This document shows positions 15,885-23,685 of a DNA stretch of 64,000 nt, piece after piece (the first letter of the stretch is position 1; each line of letters begins with the position of its first letter). The notes beneath the pieces are model-generated. The model was given only the letters and a program-made list of their open reading frames with translations. It made no database searches and was not told the origin of the DNA. Origin of the DNA: Neotamlana sargassicola. Its GTDB lineage: Bacteria; Bacteroidota; Bacteroidia; Flavobacteriales; Flavobacteriaceae. A program made the position numbers and the translations under genes. Location: positions 186,001 to 250,000 of the forward strand of contig NZ_JAJAPX010000006.1 in assembly GCF_020523965.1 (NCBI RefSeq). Direction: 5' to 3'.

Positions 15885-16577
15885 ATGCGTTTTATCTATT
15901 TGTTGTTTGCCTGTTTTATTTTTTTGAATTGTGAAGATAAAAAAACTAAAAAGAAAATAACTTCTGAAAGTAATGCACAGGAAACCACTAAAAAAGACTC
16001 AACTACAACGACAAATACAGGTTACAAAAAATTAACCACGAAAAACGCTATGTACTTTTTTCAGGATTACGACAAAAAACACAAAGAGAATAAAGTGCGT
16101 ATTTACACCGATTTTGGCAATATTGACATTTTACTTTATGATGAAACCAAATACCACCGCTCGAATTTTATTTTTTTAACTAAACAAAACTACTTTAACG
16201 ACACGCAGTTTTACAGGGTAATAGACAATTTTGTAATTCAAGGAGGAAACAGCGACGATACAAAAACCCGAGACAAACGAAACAAAATTGGCGTTTATTT
16301 ATTACCACCAGATACCAAACGAGGTTTTAAACACAACCGCGGTGCTATATCGATGCCAAGTAGCGAAATTGAAGATCCTTATAAATTAGCCTCGCCTTAC
16401 GAGTTTTTTATAGTAACTCAAAAAGGTGGTGCGCACTTTTTAGATGGCGATTATACCGTTTTTGGCCATGTTACTAGCGGTATGGAGGTTGCCGATAAAA
16501 TTTCGAGAGTTGAAACCGATGAAGCCGATTGGCCTAATAAAAATGTTTATATTAGAAAGGTTGAAATTATTGAGTAA
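15885..16577 (+). CDS. Lipoprotein cyclophilin-type peptidyl-prolyl isomerase
   Basis: 230 aa from the ATG at 15885, giving the signal peptide MRFIYLLFACFIFLNC with a lipobox (C16). An ATG at 15849 would put a polar tail before the signal and is rejected. After a charged, Thr-rich linker (~20-60), the cyclophilin domain spans ~70-230: VRIYTDFGNIDILLY, FNDTQFYRVIDNFVIQGG, FFIVTQKGGAHFLDGDYTVF, and FGHVTSGMEVADKISRV at the end. The human-type catalytic RVI and Q-GG residues are visible. It probably assists folding of exported proteins at the periplasmic face. Divergent from the NUDIX gene with a 2-bp gap. Confidence 0.9.
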   Translation: MRFIYLLFACFIFLNCEDKKTKKKITSESNAQETTKKDSTTTTNTGYKKLTTKNAMYFFQDYDKKHKENKVRIYTDFGNIDILLYDETKYHRSNFIFLTKQNYFNDTQFYRVIDNFVIQGGNSDDTKTRDKRNKIGVYLLPPDTKRGFKHNRGAISMPSSEIEDPYKLASPYEFFIVTQKGGAHFLDGDYTVFGHVTSGMEVADKISRVETDEADWPNKNVYIRKVEIIE

Positions 16578-16583
16578 CCGTTT

Positions 16584-17456
16584 TTATGGTTTTATTAATT
16601 GCTGGTTTATTTGTTTTAAACCTTCAAGGTTTCTTTTTAAAACTTGCTCTACATCTTCGGTTTTTATATGACCTAAAATACCCCAAGGCCCTTGGTAGCC
16701 TTCGTTTATTAACGCTTTAATCATACTTAATTCGTAATCACCTTGGCCAATGGTTAATATTTTTGGTCCTCCTTTTTTAACGCCATTTAAATTTACATAA
16801 GATAGATAAGGTGTTATGTTTTTTGCGGTATCATTAAAATTAGTTAAATGATGGTGTGCATGATGAAAGTTATAAACTAACGTAACTGATTTATCGTTTA
16901 AGGTATTTAAAATTTCTAACAAATTCGTTGGGTTACCAAACCAACCTCCGTGGTTGTATAATGCAATTTTGCATCCTAATTTATTGGCTTCGCCTTTTAT
17001 ATATTGCAGCATAGCTACTGCACGATTTATGGATTGATTTTGATTTAAACCTTCGAAAAAATTCTCGCTAAAACTTACCCAAATAGCAGGTTTAAAAGGT
17101 GCTTTTTTTAATTGATTGAAAAGTAATGTGTTTGCCTCGCTTAATTTACCAATAGTATCGCGTTGAGCATTTAACCATAAAAATACCGATGTAATTTCTA
17201 TATTATTTTGTTTGGCTAATTTAAATTCTTCGGTCATGGAACTAAAATCGGCTTTTCCACGATTGTATCCGTATTTTTTAAAGCCAAATTGTTTTAACAT
17301 CTCTATACGTTGGGCAGGAGTTCTATCTTTTGAATCGAACCCAATAATACACCATGGTGTAACTTCGTTTATTTTTATTACATTTTCTTGACTATTTACA
17401 CTGAAGCTGACACCTAATATAAATAGAAGTACTTTGAGATTTTTAAGCTGAATCAT
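16584..17456 (-). CDS. Exported xylose-isomerase-like TIM barrel protein
   Basis: 290-aa protein with a signal peptide (VLLFILGVSFSVNSQ, cleavage near residue 22) and a sugar phosphate isomerase/epimerase-like (AP endonuclease 2) TIM barrel. Recognisable strands are GFKKYGYN, IEITSVFLWL, CKIALYNHGGWFGNP, VTLVYNFHHAHHHL and PYLSYVNLNGVK, with GPWGILGHIKTEDVEQVL at the end. The His/Glu/Asp metal site of the family is only partly obvious. It probably acts in the periplasm on a carbohydrate; no sugar-utilisation genes lie beside it. It converges with the cyclophilin gene, 6 bp between stops. Confidence 0.8.
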   Translation of the reverse strand: MIQLKNLKVLLFILGVSFSVNSQENVIKINEVTPWCIIGFDSKDRTPAQRIEMLKQFGFKKYGYNRGKADFSSMTEEFKLAKQNNIEITSVFLWLNAQRDTIGKLSEANTLLFNQLKKAPFKPAIWVSFSENFFEGLNQNQSINRAVAMLQYIKGEANKLGCKIALYNHGGWFGNPTNLLEILNTLNDKSVTLVYNFHHAHHHLTNFNDTAKNITPYLSYVNLNGVKKGGPKILTIGQGDYELSMIKALINEGYQGPWGILGHIKTEDVEQVLKRNLEGLKQINQQLIKP

Positions 17457-17481
17457 TTTAAAAAATTTTATGTTTAGTTAG

Positions 17482-17574
17482 TTATTGCGTTAGGGATTGT
17501 AGTGAAAATCCTTTTGCCTAAGCAAAAGATTGTAACGGAAAGCCCGACCACGCCTAAAGCGGGGTAACGCCCAA
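17482..17574 (-). repeat. Dispersed repeat element, copy B (short core, inverted)
   Basis: Read on the minus strand it shows the same arms as copies A and C: GGGCGTTACCCCGC, then GGTCGGGCTTTCCGTTACAA, and at the other end GGATTTTCACTACAATCCC then TAACGCAATA. The core is a short hairpin CTTTTGC / GCAAAAG. At ~93 bp it is the shortest copy and probably close to the basic unit. It lies in the gap between the TIM-barrel and TRIC genes. Confidence 0.78.
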
Positions 17575-17580
17575 ATTATT

Positions 17581-18186
17581 TTAATTTTTATAAATGTTAG
17601 GTAAAGCGAATTTAAATTTTACCGCTAATAAACGCGTTACTATTATTACAAAACCCGAAACAATATACACAATATTACTGTCTATTGGTAATTGACCAAG
17701 CACAAAATAAACCACACCACCTAATATACAAGTGGTTGCATAAATGGTTTCTCTGCGAAAAATTACAGGTATTTCGTTACATAGAATATCGCGAATTACA
17801 CCGCCAAAACTCGCCGTCATGGTACCCAGAGCTATACATATTATGGGATGCAAATTGGCATTTATGCCTTTCTCTATACCTATTAAGGTGTACAAACCTA
17901 TACCAATGGTATCGAACAACAGCAGTGAGGTTCGCAAATAATTTATTTTGCTTTTAAAGGTTATAGCAAAAATTGCTGATGCTATAATGACGTAGGTGTA
18001 CGTGATGTCTTTCATCCAACTTACTGGTGTGTCTCCAATTAGTAAATCGCGTAATGTACCGCCACCAACGGCGGTTACAAAAGCAATTATAAGAATGCCA
18101 AACAAATCCATTTTTTTATCCATGGCCACCAAAACGCCTGAAATTGCGAATGCAATGGTGCCTAAAATATCGATGGTATAAAACAT
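17581..18186 (-). CDS. TRIC-type (UPF0126, YicG-like) cation channel
   Basis: 201-aa membrane protein with seven predicted helices built as two repeats plus a final helix. Each repeat carries the family signature: GGGTLRDLLIG (~41-51) and GGVIRDILCNEIPV (~128-141). This matches prokaryotic trimeric intracellular cation channels, which form homotrimeric potassium-permeable pores. The length is normal. Single leftward gene; its stop lies 7 bp from the end of dispersed repeat copy B, which may act in its 3' end. Confidence 0.9.
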   Translation of the reverse strand: MFYTIDILGTIAFAISGVLVAMDKKMDLFGILIIAFVTAVGGGTLRDLLIGDTPVSWMKDITYTYVIIASAIFAITFKSKINYLRTSLLLFDTIGIGLYTLIGIEKGINANLHPIICIALGTMTASFGGVIRDILCNEIPVIFRRETIYATTCILGGVVYFVLGQLPIDSNIVYIVSGFVIIVTRLLAVKFKFALPNIYKN

Positions 18187-18298
18187 TGCGTTTAGTTGTT
18201 TATTTAGGTTGCTAAACTAAGGAAAATGTTTCTTGATTGTTGTGTTTTGAAAAGAGAATAGCTGTAATTTAAGTTATTCTGTGCGTTTAAATGAAATT

Positions 18299-18358
18299 GA
18301 TCCCAAAACGAGTTTGGGATGAGCGATTCACACACATTTTTCTGCGTTACACTTGAAA
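18299..18358. repeat. 60-bp direct repeat, copy 1
   Basis: Identical to 18413-18472. It begins with a hairpin, GATCCCAAAACGAGTTTGGG then AT (stem ATCCCAAA / TTTGGGAT), and continues with a conserved single-stranded part ending ACTTGAAA. Start-to-start distance is 114 bp. Confidence 0.85.
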
Positions 18359-18412
18359 TCTTTAAAATTGATTTGAAACTTAATATTTTATTGATGCTTA
18401 CTTTTATTGAAA

Positions 18413-18472
18413 GATCCCAAAACGAGTTTGGGATGAGCGATTCACACACATTTTTCTGCGTTACACTTGAAA
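18413..18472. repeat. 60-bp direct repeat, copy 2
   Basis: Base-for-base identical to copy 1 at 18299-18358, separated from it by a unique 54-bp spacer. Perfect identity in non-coding DNA points to a recent duplication or a mobile palindromic unit rather than old sequence. Confidence 0.85.
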
Positions 18473-18487
18473 AATGTGGTTCTCTGC

Positions 18488-19207
18488 TCACATATTTTGG
18501 GTGTAAAAGTTATAATCTTTTAAAATAGCGTCTATAAATTCTATATCCGATTTGTGTTTCATAGATTTTAACTCCATTACACTCATAATTTTAGAACGTA
18601 ATTTTATAAGCGTTGGGTAATCTTTTGATGCTTTTGCTGTTATAAACGTTTCTTTTATTATTCGGGCATCGTTATCGGATAGCTTTATAACCGTTGGGTA
18701 TGTGGGCTTATAATTTTCAGACAAGTTTTCTAAAATAGTGTGTTTTATGGTAACTTTATCTTTTAACGCTATAACTGCTGTTCCTGCAGCCATGTCGCCT
18801 AAACGCTGTGTTTTTTTATTAAAAAGCATAACAAAAAAGCCTAAACCAAAAATATAAACATCTACTACCCTAAAAAACCAACGCACCGCATAATCGGAAA
18901 ATGTTGCTTGGTAACCATCTATTTTAACCACTTTTATTTTTAGCAATCGTTTGCCAATTGTTTGTCCTTGTAAAAAAGACTCTAATGCCAACGTATAAAA
19001 CATTACCGGAAAACTTAACACAGTGTTTATAGCAATTTGCGACCATTGATCCATGTTTTGGTAGGCGCCAACAGTATAACTTAAAAGTAGCATATAGCCG
19101 ATTTTTATAGCATTATCTATAACAAAAGCCAATAAACGTTCTCCACCACCTGCAGCATTGAAAGAAATTTTGACATTTTGAGTAGTGTTAATTTGTAACT
19201 CTGACAT
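18488..19207 (-). CDS. RDD family membrane protein
   Basis: 239 aa from the ATG at 19205-19207 (MSELQINTTQNVKISFNAAG). The longer frame from 19258 runs into the divergent gene and is rejected. The RDD domain (~18-140) has the Arg at AGGGERLLAFVIDNAIK and the Asp pair in FRVVDVYIFGLGFFVMLFNK, with TIGKRLLKIKVVK and QRLGDMAAGTAVI between and after. The C-terminal ~90 residues are soluble and charged. RDD proteins are thought to be transporters or membrane partners. In Bacteroidota this one commonly heads the MoxR/DUF58 cluster, as here, divergent by 24 bp from the SpoIIM-like gene. Confidence 0.88.
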   Translation of the reverse strand: MSELQINTTQNVKISFNAAGGGERLLAFVIDNAIKIGYMLLLSYTVGAYQNMDQWSQIAINTVLSFPVMFYTLALESFLQGQTIGKRLLKIKVVKIDGYQATFSDYAVRWFFRVVDVYIFGLGFFVMLFNKKTQRLGDMAAGTAVIALKDKVTIKHTILENLSENYKPTYPTVIKLSDNDARIIKETFITAKASKDYPTLIKLRSKIMSVMELKSMKHKSDIEFIDAILKDYNFYTQNM

Positions 19208-19231
19208 TTTATAATTTAATTTATAATCTAT

Positions 19232-20230
19232 ATGAGGGAAGTTGCATTTATTAAGCAAAATAAGGAAAAATGGTTAAGTTTTGAAAAAGCTATCTTTAAT
19301 AATGATTTTAAAGATGCCGATGAACTTGCCTCGCAATACATTCACGTTATAAACGATTTGGCTTACGCGCAAACCTATTACCCTAAAAGTAAGGTTATTA
19401 CTTATTTAAATCAGCTTGCTGCGAAAGCCTACCAAAAAATTTATAAAACCAAAGCCGAAGACACCAATCGTATAATTCGATTCTGGAAAACCGAAGTGCC
19501 GCTTATTTGCTACCAATACCGCAAGTTTATTTATGTTGCCTTTATTATATTTTTTGCATTTACGTTTATTGGCGCCATTGCTGCAGCTAACGATGGTGAA
19601 TTTGTACGCTCTATTTTAGGCGACCACTATGTAAATATGTCGTTGGAAAACATTGAAGCTGGCGACCCAGTTGCCGTGTATAAAAGCGGAAGTAATTGGG
19701 GTAGTTTTATTGGTATAACTATTAATAACCTTAAGGTAGGTATTATTGCTTTTGTTTTAGGCGTATTTTTAGGTATTGGCACACTTTATATTATGTTTAA
19801 AAACTGTATAATGTTAGGTTCGTTTCAATACTTTTTTTACGATAAAGGTGTTTTTTGGGAAAGTGTCCGTGGTATTTGGATTCATGGTTCTATGGAAATT
19901 TTTGCCATAGTTATTGAAGCCGCCGCTGGATTAATTTTAGGTGCTAGCATTTTATTTCCAGATACACATTCGCGATATACATCATTTAAGCTCGGTGCAA
20001 AAACCGGAATCAAAATTTTAATTAGCACCTTCCCATTTACCTTTTGTGCAGGGTTTTTAGAAGGCTTTATTACACGATATTCTAACATTATGCCACATTG
20101 GCTATCGGTTGGTATAATTTTATCAACCTTAGGATTTATTTCATATTACTATCTTATTTATCCTTTTAAAATTCAAAAACAAATTACTAAAAGTCCCCAA
20201 ACAACTAACGCATCATTTGAATTTATTTAA
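19232..20230 (+). CDS. SpoIIM/DUF95 family membrane protein
   Basis: 332-aa protein: a soluble helical N-terminus (~1-95) followed by the SpoIIM-like membrane domain with about five or six helices (FIYVAFIIFFAFTFIGAI, LKVGIIAFVLGVFLGIGTLY, GIWIHGSMEIFAIVIEAAAG, TFPFTFCAGFLEGFITRYS). The GxWIHGxxEI motif and the final helix fit the family related to sporulation protein SpoIIM, but this organism is not a spore former. It starts a five- to six-gene rightward operon. The following gene overlaps its end by 14 bp. Confidence 0.88.
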   Translation: MREVAFIKQNKEKWLSFEKAIFNNDFKDADELASQYIHVINDLAYAQTYYPKSKVITYLNQLAAKAYQKIYKTKAEDTNRIIRFWKTEVPLICYQYRKFIYVAFIIFFAFTFIGAIAAANDGEFVRSILGDHYVNMSLENIEAGDPVAVYKSGSNWGSFIGITINNLKVGIIAFVLGVFLGIGTLYIMFKNCIMLGSFQYFFYDKGVFWESVRGIWIHGSMEIFAIVIEAAAGLILGASILFPDTHSRYTSFKLGAKTGIKILISTFPFTFCAGFLEGFITRYSNIMPHWLSVGIILSTLGFISYYYLIYPFKIQKQITKSPQTTNASFEFI

Positions 20231-20945
20231 ATTACATACTTTAATTATTTGTGTGTTGATGCTTCATAGTTTTCAGCCGCTGTTTTGTTCTGAAATTATT
20301 CAGCAACCAGAACAGTTACGCAAATTTGACGAGGATTTTAAATCGCGCTATTCCAGCGATAAATTTAATTATGAAGGCGAAGAAATTGTTGGTTATACCG
20401 AATCTGGTTCTGGTGAATACGAAGCATATAATAAAGAGAAAGTAAAAACAAAGATAGAAGAAGACTCGAGTTCGGTATCCTTCAATACACAACCTCTAAA
20501 TTTAATCTTTTATATAGCCATTGCATTTGCGGTTATATTTTTAGCTTATATTTTAGTTAACGAAGGTGGCTCTAACCTATTTACGGCCAGAAAACATAAA
20601 AAAGTTAATTTTTCTGAAGATATCACTGCCGAAAACATTGAATCTGCCGATATAAAATCACTTATAAAAAATGCTGAAAACAACAATAATTTCAGATTAG
20701 CTATTCGGTATTATTACTTGTTAGTTCTTAAACAACTGAGTTTAAAAAACTTCATAAAATTTGAAGACGACAAAACTAACAGCGAGTATTATAACGAAAT
20801 TTTAGAAAAACCATTTAGTGATCAATTTTCATACACATCTTATTTGTACACTTACATTTGGTATGGCGAATTTCCTGTAAATACAGCACAATACAGCAAA
20901 GCCAAAGATAATTTTGAAACCCTTTTAAACACCATTAATAAATGA
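20217..20945 (+). CDS. DUF4129 domain membrane protein
   Basis: 242-aa protein starting at a TTG inside the end of the SpoIIM-like gene. The order is a signal-like N-terminal helix (LHTLIICVLMLHSFQPLFC), a charged periplasmic segment, one membrane helix (LNLIFYIAIAFAVIFLAYIL, ~98-117), and a cytoplasmic C-terminal DUF4129 domain (LAIRYYYLLVLKQLSL ... YTYIWYGEFPV, ~160-240). DUF4129 tails occur on transglutaminase-like proteins and in MoxR clusters. Overlaps on both sides (14 bp upstream, 4 bp downstream) make it part of one translationally coupled operon. Confidence 0.82.
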   Translation: MNLFKLHTLIICVLMLHSFQPLFCSEIIQQPEQLRKFDEDFKSRYSSDKFNYEGEEIVGYTESGSGEYEAYNKEKVKTKIEEDSSSVSFNTQPLNLIFYIAIAFAVIFLAYILVNEGGSNLFTARKHKKVNFSEDITAENIESADIKSLIKNAENNNNFRLAIRYYYLLVLKQLSLKNFIKFEDDKTNSEYYNEILEKPFSDQFSYTSYLYTYIWYGEFPVNTAQYSKAKDNFETLLNTINK

Positions 20946-22147
20946 AAAAGGCCTTACCAATAATATTTGTTTTGGCGGCCATAATTATTGTTGGCGTATT
21001 TTTTATGAGCGTAAAAGTTACGCGCACCGTAGATTGGGAAGAATCGTTTAACGAAAAAAGTAACAAACCTTATGGCACCAGTATTTTTTACAAAGAATTA
21101 AACAACTTATTTAAAGACCGTAAAATAAGAACCATTTACCATCAACCCGACAGTTATTTACAAGCCAATTCTGAGGATGGCTACGGCGACCATACCGCAA
21201 AAGGAAACTACATTATAATTGGTAATACCGATTATTTAAGCGAAGAATCTATTGACGAACTTTTAAATTTTGTTGATAATGGCAATACACTTTTTTTATC
21301 AGATTATGTATTTCCGCAAAAGTTTCACGATACTTTAGATGTTAGTATCGATTATTTAAATAACGAAAAAGATAGCATTACCTATCACTCCTTAAAGTAT
21401 CTGGATATTAAAAATATAAAGACCGACAGAAGTGCTTTTATGCAGTATTTCTCTTATTTCGACAGCATTAATCACAGCGTTTTAGGGCATTCTAAAATCG
21501 GTAAAAACTTTGTTAATTTTATAAAAGTACCGTTTGGTAAAGGCCAAGTATTTTTACATACCGAACCCAAGGTATTTACCAATTACAATATTTTAAAAAA
21601 CAACCGCTACAAATACGTTGAAGGTTTAGTATCGTATTTACCAGATGATGATATTTATTTCGATTCGTATACCAAAATGCAAACGCGCTACACTGCCAAT
21701 GTAGAAAAAGAATCGAATTTAAGTTGGTTTTTACAACAACCCGCTTTTAAATGGGCTTGGTATACCGCAATAATTTTTGGCATTTTATTCATGATTTTTA
21801 ATGCTAAACGTCGCCAACGCATCATTAAAATTATAAAACCGCTACAAAACACAACAGTTGGTTTTGTAAAAACAGTGTCTAATTTATATTTAGAAACTCA
21901 AGATTATAAAAATATAGTCGATAAAAAAATCACCTATTTTTTAGAACGCATTCGTACCGATTATCATATAAATACTACTGTTTTAGATGATGCTTTTTTA
22001 ACAAAATTAAGCGCTAAAACGGGCAAGAAAAAAGAAGACATTAAACCACTTATAGATTATATAAATTGGTTACGAAGTAAAAATGAGTTTTTTGAAGAAA
22101 ACTTAATTAAGTTAAACCGCCAAATTGAAGCATTTTACACAAAATAA
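20942..22147 (+). CDS. DUF4350 domain membrane protein
   Basis: 401-aa protein with a membrane helix at each end of an extracytoplasmic domain: residues ~4-23 (ALPIIFVLAAIIIVGVFFM) and ~272-290 (FKWAWYTAIIFGILFMIFNA). The domain between holds the DUF4350 core (SNKPYGTSIFYKELNNLF, GNYIIIGNTDYLSEESIDEL, GNTLFLSDYVFPQKF), a GATase-like/ThuA-like fold used as a scaffold. A cytoplasmic helical tail follows. Its ATG overlaps the DUF4129 stop (ATGA). It sits directly before the MoxR ATPase gene, as in other Bacteroidota. Confidence 0.85.
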   Translation: MKKALPIIFVLAAIIIVGVFFMSVKVTRTVDWEESFNEKSNKPYGTSIFYKELNNLFKDRKIRTIYHQPDSYLQANSEDGYGDHTAKGNYIIIGNTDYLSEESIDELLNFVDNGNTLFLSDYVFPQKFHDTLDVSIDYLNNEKDSITYHSLKYLDIKNIKTDRSAFMQYFSYFDSINHSVLGHSKIGKNFVNFIKVPFGKGQVFLHTEPKVFTNYNILKNNRYKYVEGLVSYLPDDDIYFDSYTKMQTRYTANVEKESNLSWFLQQPAFKWAWYTAIIFGILFMIFNAKRRQRIIKIIKPLQNTTVGFVKTVSNLYLETQDYKNIVDKKITYFLERIRTDYHINTTVLDDAFLTKLSAKTGKKKEDIKPLIDYINWLRSKNEFFEENLIKLNRQIEAFYTK

Positions 22148-22149
22148 TT

Positions 22150-23202
22150 ATGGAAGACAATCAAGATATACCTAAAAAACCAGAAGATGTTGTGTCGTCT
22201 ATCGACGATAGCGCTTTGAACAGCACTAACGACATAGAGTTTAAAAACCGCTTAGATTTAACCGAGCTGCAACAAAGTATAGCCAAGATAAAACAAGAAG
22301 TTGGTAAAGTTATAGTTGGTCAAAAAGACATGGTAGATATGCTTATTGCATCGCTTTTAGCTAAAGGCCATAGTTTAATTGAAGGTGTTCCAGGTGTAGC
22401 CAAAACGGTTACTGCTAAATTACTAGCAAAATCGTTAAGCGTTGGGTTTAGCCGCATACAATTTACACCCGATTTAATGCCAAGTGACATTTTAGGAACA
22501 TCGGTTTTTAACTTAAAAAATTCGGAGTTTGAGTTTAAAAAAGGGCCTATTTTTTCAAATATGATTTTAATTGATGAAATAAACCGTGCCCCTGCAAAAA
22601 CACAAGCCGCCCTATTTGAGGTTATGGAAGAACAGCAAATAACTATTGATGGTAATAAATTTTTATTAGATGCACCATTTATGGTTTTAGCAACCCAAAA
22701 CCCAGTAGAACAAGAAGGTACTTACCGCTTACCTGAAGCGCAATTAGATCGTTTTTTATTTAAAATAGATGTTGATTATCCCGATTTAGAAGATGAAATT
22801 GAAATTTTATCGCGCGAGCATCAACTACAAGACAAAGAAAAAACCAATCAAATCACATCGTTTTTAACCGCAGAGCAAATTGCAAAATATCAACATTTAG
22901 TAACTCAAGTTTTAGTTGAAGCGCATTTGCTAAAATACATTGCACAAATAATTATGGCTACGAGAAGCAATCCGTTTTTATACTTGGGTGCTTCGCCTAG
23001 AGCATCTATTGCCATTTTAAAATCAAGTAAAGCTTTTGCTGCTATGAGTGGTAGAGATTTTGTAACACCCGAAGATATTAAACGCGCTGCCATTCCAGTA
23101 TTACACCACCGTGTTATTGTTACACCAGAGCGCGAAATGGAAGGCGTAACGAGTAAACAGGTAATAAAACAAATTATTGAAACGGTTGAAATACCAAGAT
23201 AA
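22150..23202 (+). CDS. MoxR-family AAA+ ATPase
   Basis: 350-aa AAA+ chaperone-like ATPase. Walker A is GVPGVAKT (~79-86), Walker B MILIDEINR (~138-146), sensor 1 LATQNP (~181-186), with RLPEAQLDRF (arginine finger region) after it and the lid SPRASIAILKSSKAFA (~281-296). The MoxR signature KTQAALFEVMEEQQITIDG is present. MoxR proteins help assemble or activate partner complexes, usually with a DUF58 or VWA partner, which is encoded two genes on. It is separated from DUF4350 by 2 bp. Confidence 0.94.
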   Translation: MEDNQDIPKKPEDVVSSIDDSALNSTNDIEFKNRLDLTELQQSIAKIKQEVGKVIVGQKDMVDMLIASLLAKGHSLIEGVPGVAKTVTAKLLAKSLSVGFSRIQFTPDLMPSDILGTSVFNLKNSEFEFKKGPIFSNMILIDEINRAPAKTQAALFEVMEEQQITIDGNKFLLDAPFMVLATQNPVEQEGTYRLPEAQLDRFLFKIDVDYPDLEDEIEILSREHQLQDKEKTNQITSFLTAEQIAKYQHLVTQVLVEAHLLKYIAQIIMATRSNPFLYLGASPRASIAILKSSKAFAAMSGRDFVTPEDIKRAAIPVLHHRVIVTPEREMEGVTSKQVIKQIIETVEIPR

Positions 23203-23298
23203 TTAAACCGCTTTTCAATAAATAAATAATTAAGTAAAAACCAAATTTTATACTGAGACTGAGATTAAAATAAATTAATAACCAAAACCAATACAATT

Positions 23299-23661
23299 AT
23301 GTTTAAAAACCCTTTTTCTTACGATGGACGTATAAGACGCACCGAGTACGGCCTTAGCTACATTATTTATCTAGCAATTTACATGTTATCTGGAGTATTA
23401 ATTTCTCAAATGGGAGACACCGGAAGCATTATTTTATTAATTATCTTAATTCCATTATTGTGGTTTTTAACCGCTCAAGGCGCAAAACGTTGTCACGATC
23501 GTGGTAATAGTGGCTGGTATCAACTAATTCCATTTTATGGTTTATGGATGCTTTTTGGTGATGGTGAACATGGAACAAACCAATACGGACCAAATCCAAA
23601 AGGTATAGGCAATACTGATGAAATAAATGAGATTGGAAAACCTCTTGAAATCGAAGAATAA
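23299..23661 (+). CDS. DUF805 family membrane protein
   Basis: 120-aa small membrane protein. The N-terminal FSYDGRIRRTEYGLSYIIY is the classic DUF805 opening (fxGRisR.eyw), then two helices (~20-38, ~43-60), the RCHDRGNSGWYQLIPFYGLW motif and a third helix, with a polar tail holding GTNQYGPNP. Family function unknown. It is inserted between moxR and the DUF58 gene and may have joined the operon secondarily; there is a 96-bp gap before it and 24 bp after it. Confidence 0.88.
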   Translation: MFKNPFSYDGRIRRTEYGLSYIIYLAIYMLSGVLISQMGDTGSIILLIILIPLLWFLTAQGAKRCHDRGNSGWYQLIPFYGLWMLFGDGEHGTNQYGPNPKGIGNTDEINEIGKPLEIEE

Positions 23662-23685
23662 ATTATTTTTTAAAATATTTCCAGA

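Larger units (their letters stand above)
18187..18487. other. Intergenic region holding the 60-bp direct repeats
   Basis: About 300 bp between the TRIC start and the RDD stop. The main content is the two perfect 60-bp repeats listed separately. A 95-codon frame spans both on the minus strand only because the repeat period, 114 bp, is a multiple of three. No other gene is seen. Confidence 0.6.

Noticed and set aside
18299-18472. Possible CRISPR array
   Set aside because: Only two units, 60 bp long with a single 54-bp spacer, and no cas genes in the window; a direct repeat fits better.
18204-18491. 95-codon minus-strand frame with an internal protein repeat
   Set aside because: It is only the two 60-bp DNA repeats read in the same frame because their spacing is a multiple of three. 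No signal, domain or family pattern.
19208-19258. Upstream start for the RDD gene
   Set aside because: It would overlap the divergent SpoIIM-like gene; MSELQI at 19207 fits the family start.
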